A stretch of 5,762 nt of DNA, from the NCBI GenBank assembly GCA_007123655.1, contig SKKR01000375.1, positions 1 through 5,762 of the forward strand. Reading direction: 5' to 3'. This stretch comes from Thermomicrobiaceae bacterium (GTDB lineage: Bacteria > Chloroflexota > Chloroflexia > Thermomicrobiales > Thermomicrobiaceae). A model generated the notes under the pieces. It was given only the letters and a program-made list of their open reading frames with translations. It was not told the origin of the DNA and did no database searches. How positions within the stretch are numbered: the first letter of the stretch is position 1; every line of letters begins with the position of its first letter. The position numbers and the translations under genes are program-made. Positions 4,555-5,762 of the stretch are shown piece after piece.

Positions 4555-5434
4555 GCCCCTCAACGAGCCCCAGAATGGCGCCGATGTTTGCGTTCGCATC
4601 GATGACCGGCTCGATTGCCCCCGACTTCGACGTGAGCAGCCCGGTGACGCCGGGCCCATGCCCGGCCTGAAACGAGTCCCCGTGGGCGACCACTCCGACG
4701 CTGACGGACCCTTTGTGGTAGTAGCGGCCGTACGTGGAATCGGCATCGAGGATCGCCACCAGGTCACCCAGCCGCAACGTTCCCAGCCCGTACTGCTCTA
4801 CGGTCTCTTCATCGAACATGGTGATGTCGTAATCGCCGCGGTTGACGTTATCCCGTCCGAGCCCGGAGCCCATCACCGCGGCAGGCACCGTGTGAGTGAC
4901 GGGCACCAGGAGCGTTCCGTTTCGCGTCTCCGTGATCCATGCCTCGAACAGATCGGGATCGAGGCTCGTCGGCAGGATGTCCGGGAACTCCAAAAGGCGA
5001 AGGCCGGTTCCCAACGACTTCACCAGGATCCGGTCGCCCGGCTTCATCTTCTCGAGCGTATCCGGTGGGAAATCGACCATCAGGTGTTCGATGCCGCCGT
5101 GCTTGCCGGTAACCGTTCCGGTTGCTCCTTTCGCGTCGCCGGTGACCACCTCCGCGGTGTTCCCGACACAGGCGAAGGTGTTCAGGCCGCCGTTGGCGGT
5201 GTCATCCGGATTGCGCATCGAGACGGCAGGCTCAACGTGGTCGCCCATGATCTCGCTGATCAGGTGCCCGATCCGGATGTTGTAGGCAATCCCCCCGGTC
5301 GCCGGCACGACCAGCGGATCACCTTCCCGCGAGATCCTGTACGGCGAGGCCGCCCGAACCCGTGGCTGGCTGACATCACCCATGACCGATAGCCGGACGA
5401 GTTTGTCGCGGTTGGTGGCGATTGGAGTTGGCAT
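4544..5434 (-). CDS. DUF4438-family protein of unknown function
   Basis: The 296-residue protein resembles the DUF4438 family, soluble proteins whose biochemical role is not established as far as I know. It has no signal peptide or membrane segment and is probably cytoplasmic. Conserved-looking stretches are KLVRLSVMGDVSQPRVR (11-27), GDPLVVPATGGIAYNIRIG (38-56), GDHVEPAVSMRN (64-75), NTFACVGNTA (85-94), GDAKGATGTVTGKHGGIEH (99-117), MGSGLGRDNVNRGDYDI (188-204), DADSTYGRYYHKG (230-242) and VVAHGDSFQAGHGPGVTGLL (248-267). The many Gly, Asp, His and Asn residues in these loops suggest a ligand- or metal-binding pocket, but I cannot assign residues. The ATG at 5434 is preferred because the first residues flow directly into the family's N-terminal strand, and AAGGTG lies 11 bases upstream. 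The fusion toxin-antitoxin gene follows 68 bases downstream on the same strand and may receive read-through. The family call is fairly sure; no function is proposed. Confidence 0.85.
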   Translation of the reverse strand: MPTPIATNRDKLVRLSVMGDVSQPRVRAASPYRISREGDPLVVPATGGIAYNIRIGHLISEIMGDHVEPAVSMRNPDDTANGGLNTFACVGNTAEVVTGDAKGATGTVTGKHGGIEHLMVDFPPDTLEKMKPGDRILVKSLGTGLRLLEFPDILPTSLDPDLFEAWITETRNGTLLVPVTHTVPAAVMGSGLGRDNVNRGDYDITMFDEETVEQYGLGTLRLGDLVAILDADSTYGRYYHKGSVSVGVVAHGDSFQAGHGPGVTGLLTSKSGAIEPVIDANANIGAILGLVEGLAG

Positions 5435-5487
5435 AAGTACCTGACACCTTTCAGGCGGACGTGAGGTCTTGCATCAATCGAGGAGTG

Positions 5488-5516
5488 ATCATCAGCAAGG
5501 AACGGGGAATCGTCAA
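5488..5516 (-). promoter_or_regulatory. Candidate sigma-70-type promoter of the DUF4438 gene
   Basis: On the minus strand TTGACG (5511-5516, five of six consensus bases), a 17-base spacer and GATGAT (5488-5493, four of six) lie in the gap between the zinc-ribbon gene and the DUF4438 gene. Transcription would begin near 5481, giving a leader of about 47 bases. Confidence 0.45.
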
Positions 5517-5532
5517 GGCTTGGACCGAGGAG

Positions 5533-5762
5533 CTATCCGAGCACCTCCTCCCGCCAGATTTCCAGGTCCCCGGAGCGGCCGCGGCCTCGACAGCTTGCGC
5601 AGCGCCAGGAGTAAACCGGACGGCGGGCAGTACGAGCGGCGTCGCAGCGCGGGCAGCGGTGGTGCCAGAGGACGGTCTTTCGGGTGGCGCGTTGCTGCGG
5701 GGTTGTGAAGATCGCTTCTTCCGGAAGCCGCGCGCGGGGATCGTACCCGGCAGCAGCGACCA
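5533..5762 (-). CDS. C-terminal part of a zinc-ribbon protein, possibly SprT-like
   Basis: Only the last 75 residues are present; the frame enters from the right edge and stops at TAG (5533-5535). The visible part contains RKTVLWHHRCPRCDAARTA, then PVYSWRCASC and a tail SGDLEIWREEVLG. The CPRC and CASC pairs, separated by 14 residues, form a four-cysteine zinc ribbon. The arrangement, with a His-rich lead-in, Arg-rich middle and a short strand after the second pair, resembles the C-terminal ribbon of SprT-like zinc metalloprotease-domain proteins. The HExxH motif that would prove this lies outside the window. Other zinc-ribbon proteins remain possible, including nucleic-acid-binding or transposase-associated ones. 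The DUF4438 gene follows 98 bases downstream with its own candidate promoter, so the two need not be co-transcribed. Confidence 0.7.
   Translation of the reverse strand, partial: VAAAGYDPRARLPEEAIFTTPQQRATRKTVLWHHRCPRCDAARTARRPVYSWRCASCRGRGRSGDLEIWREEVLG

Noticed and set aside
4481..5392. Long plus-strand open frame (303 residues) opposite the DUF4438 gene
   Set aside because: The minus-strand frame matches a known family over its whole length; this one has no domain pattern.
5469..5708. Plus-strand open frame (79 residues) at the right edge
   Set aside because: The minus strand here encodes a zinc ribbon with two CxxC pairs; the plus frame is Arg/Gly/Ser-rich noise.

Overview
The window is GC-rich, densely packed bacterial DNA. 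It holds seven supportable genes, two of them cut by the window edges, and several start at GTG. The mix of families suggests a Chloroflexota-type bacterium, perhaps near the Thermomicrobia: a membrane-anchored DUF4015 putative glycosidase, an LVIVD-repeat propeller and a DUF4438 protein. That placement is inference from family distribution as I remember it. No rRNA, tRNA, CRISPR array, insertion sequence or phage gene is visible.

Left part (1-2160, minus strand): two paralogous genes in tandem. The complete one (499-2160) encodes a 553-residue surface protein with an N-terminal membrane anchor, a Pro/Thr/Glu-rich stalk, two carboxypeptidase-regulatory-like beta-sandwich domains and a C-terminal DUF4015 putative glycoside hydrolase barrel. 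The second (1-273) shows only its first 91 residues, which repeat the anchor, stalk and first beta-sandwich pattern. Both start at GTG.

Middle (2265-3726, plus strand): a divergently transcribed gene for a membrane-anchored LVIVD-repeat beta-propeller. It is followed, 64 bases later, by a 67-residue two-helix membrane protein. These may form a small cell-envelope operon.

Right part (3723-5762, minus strand): the most unusual gene is at 3723-4475. It is a single open frame in which a HigB-family toxin domain is followed directly by a HigA-family helix-turn-helix antitoxin domain. This looks like a toxin-antitoxin pair fused into one chain, with residues at conserved toxin positions replaced. 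Its stop codon overlaps the stop of the convergent small membrane protein gene inside the palindrome CTAG. Upstream are a DUF4438 gene of unknown function, with a good candidate promoter, and the C-terminal end of a zinc-ribbon protein that may be SprT-like.

Functional links between the halves are not evident. The left and middle genes are cell-surface proteins and the right genes are cytoplasmic.
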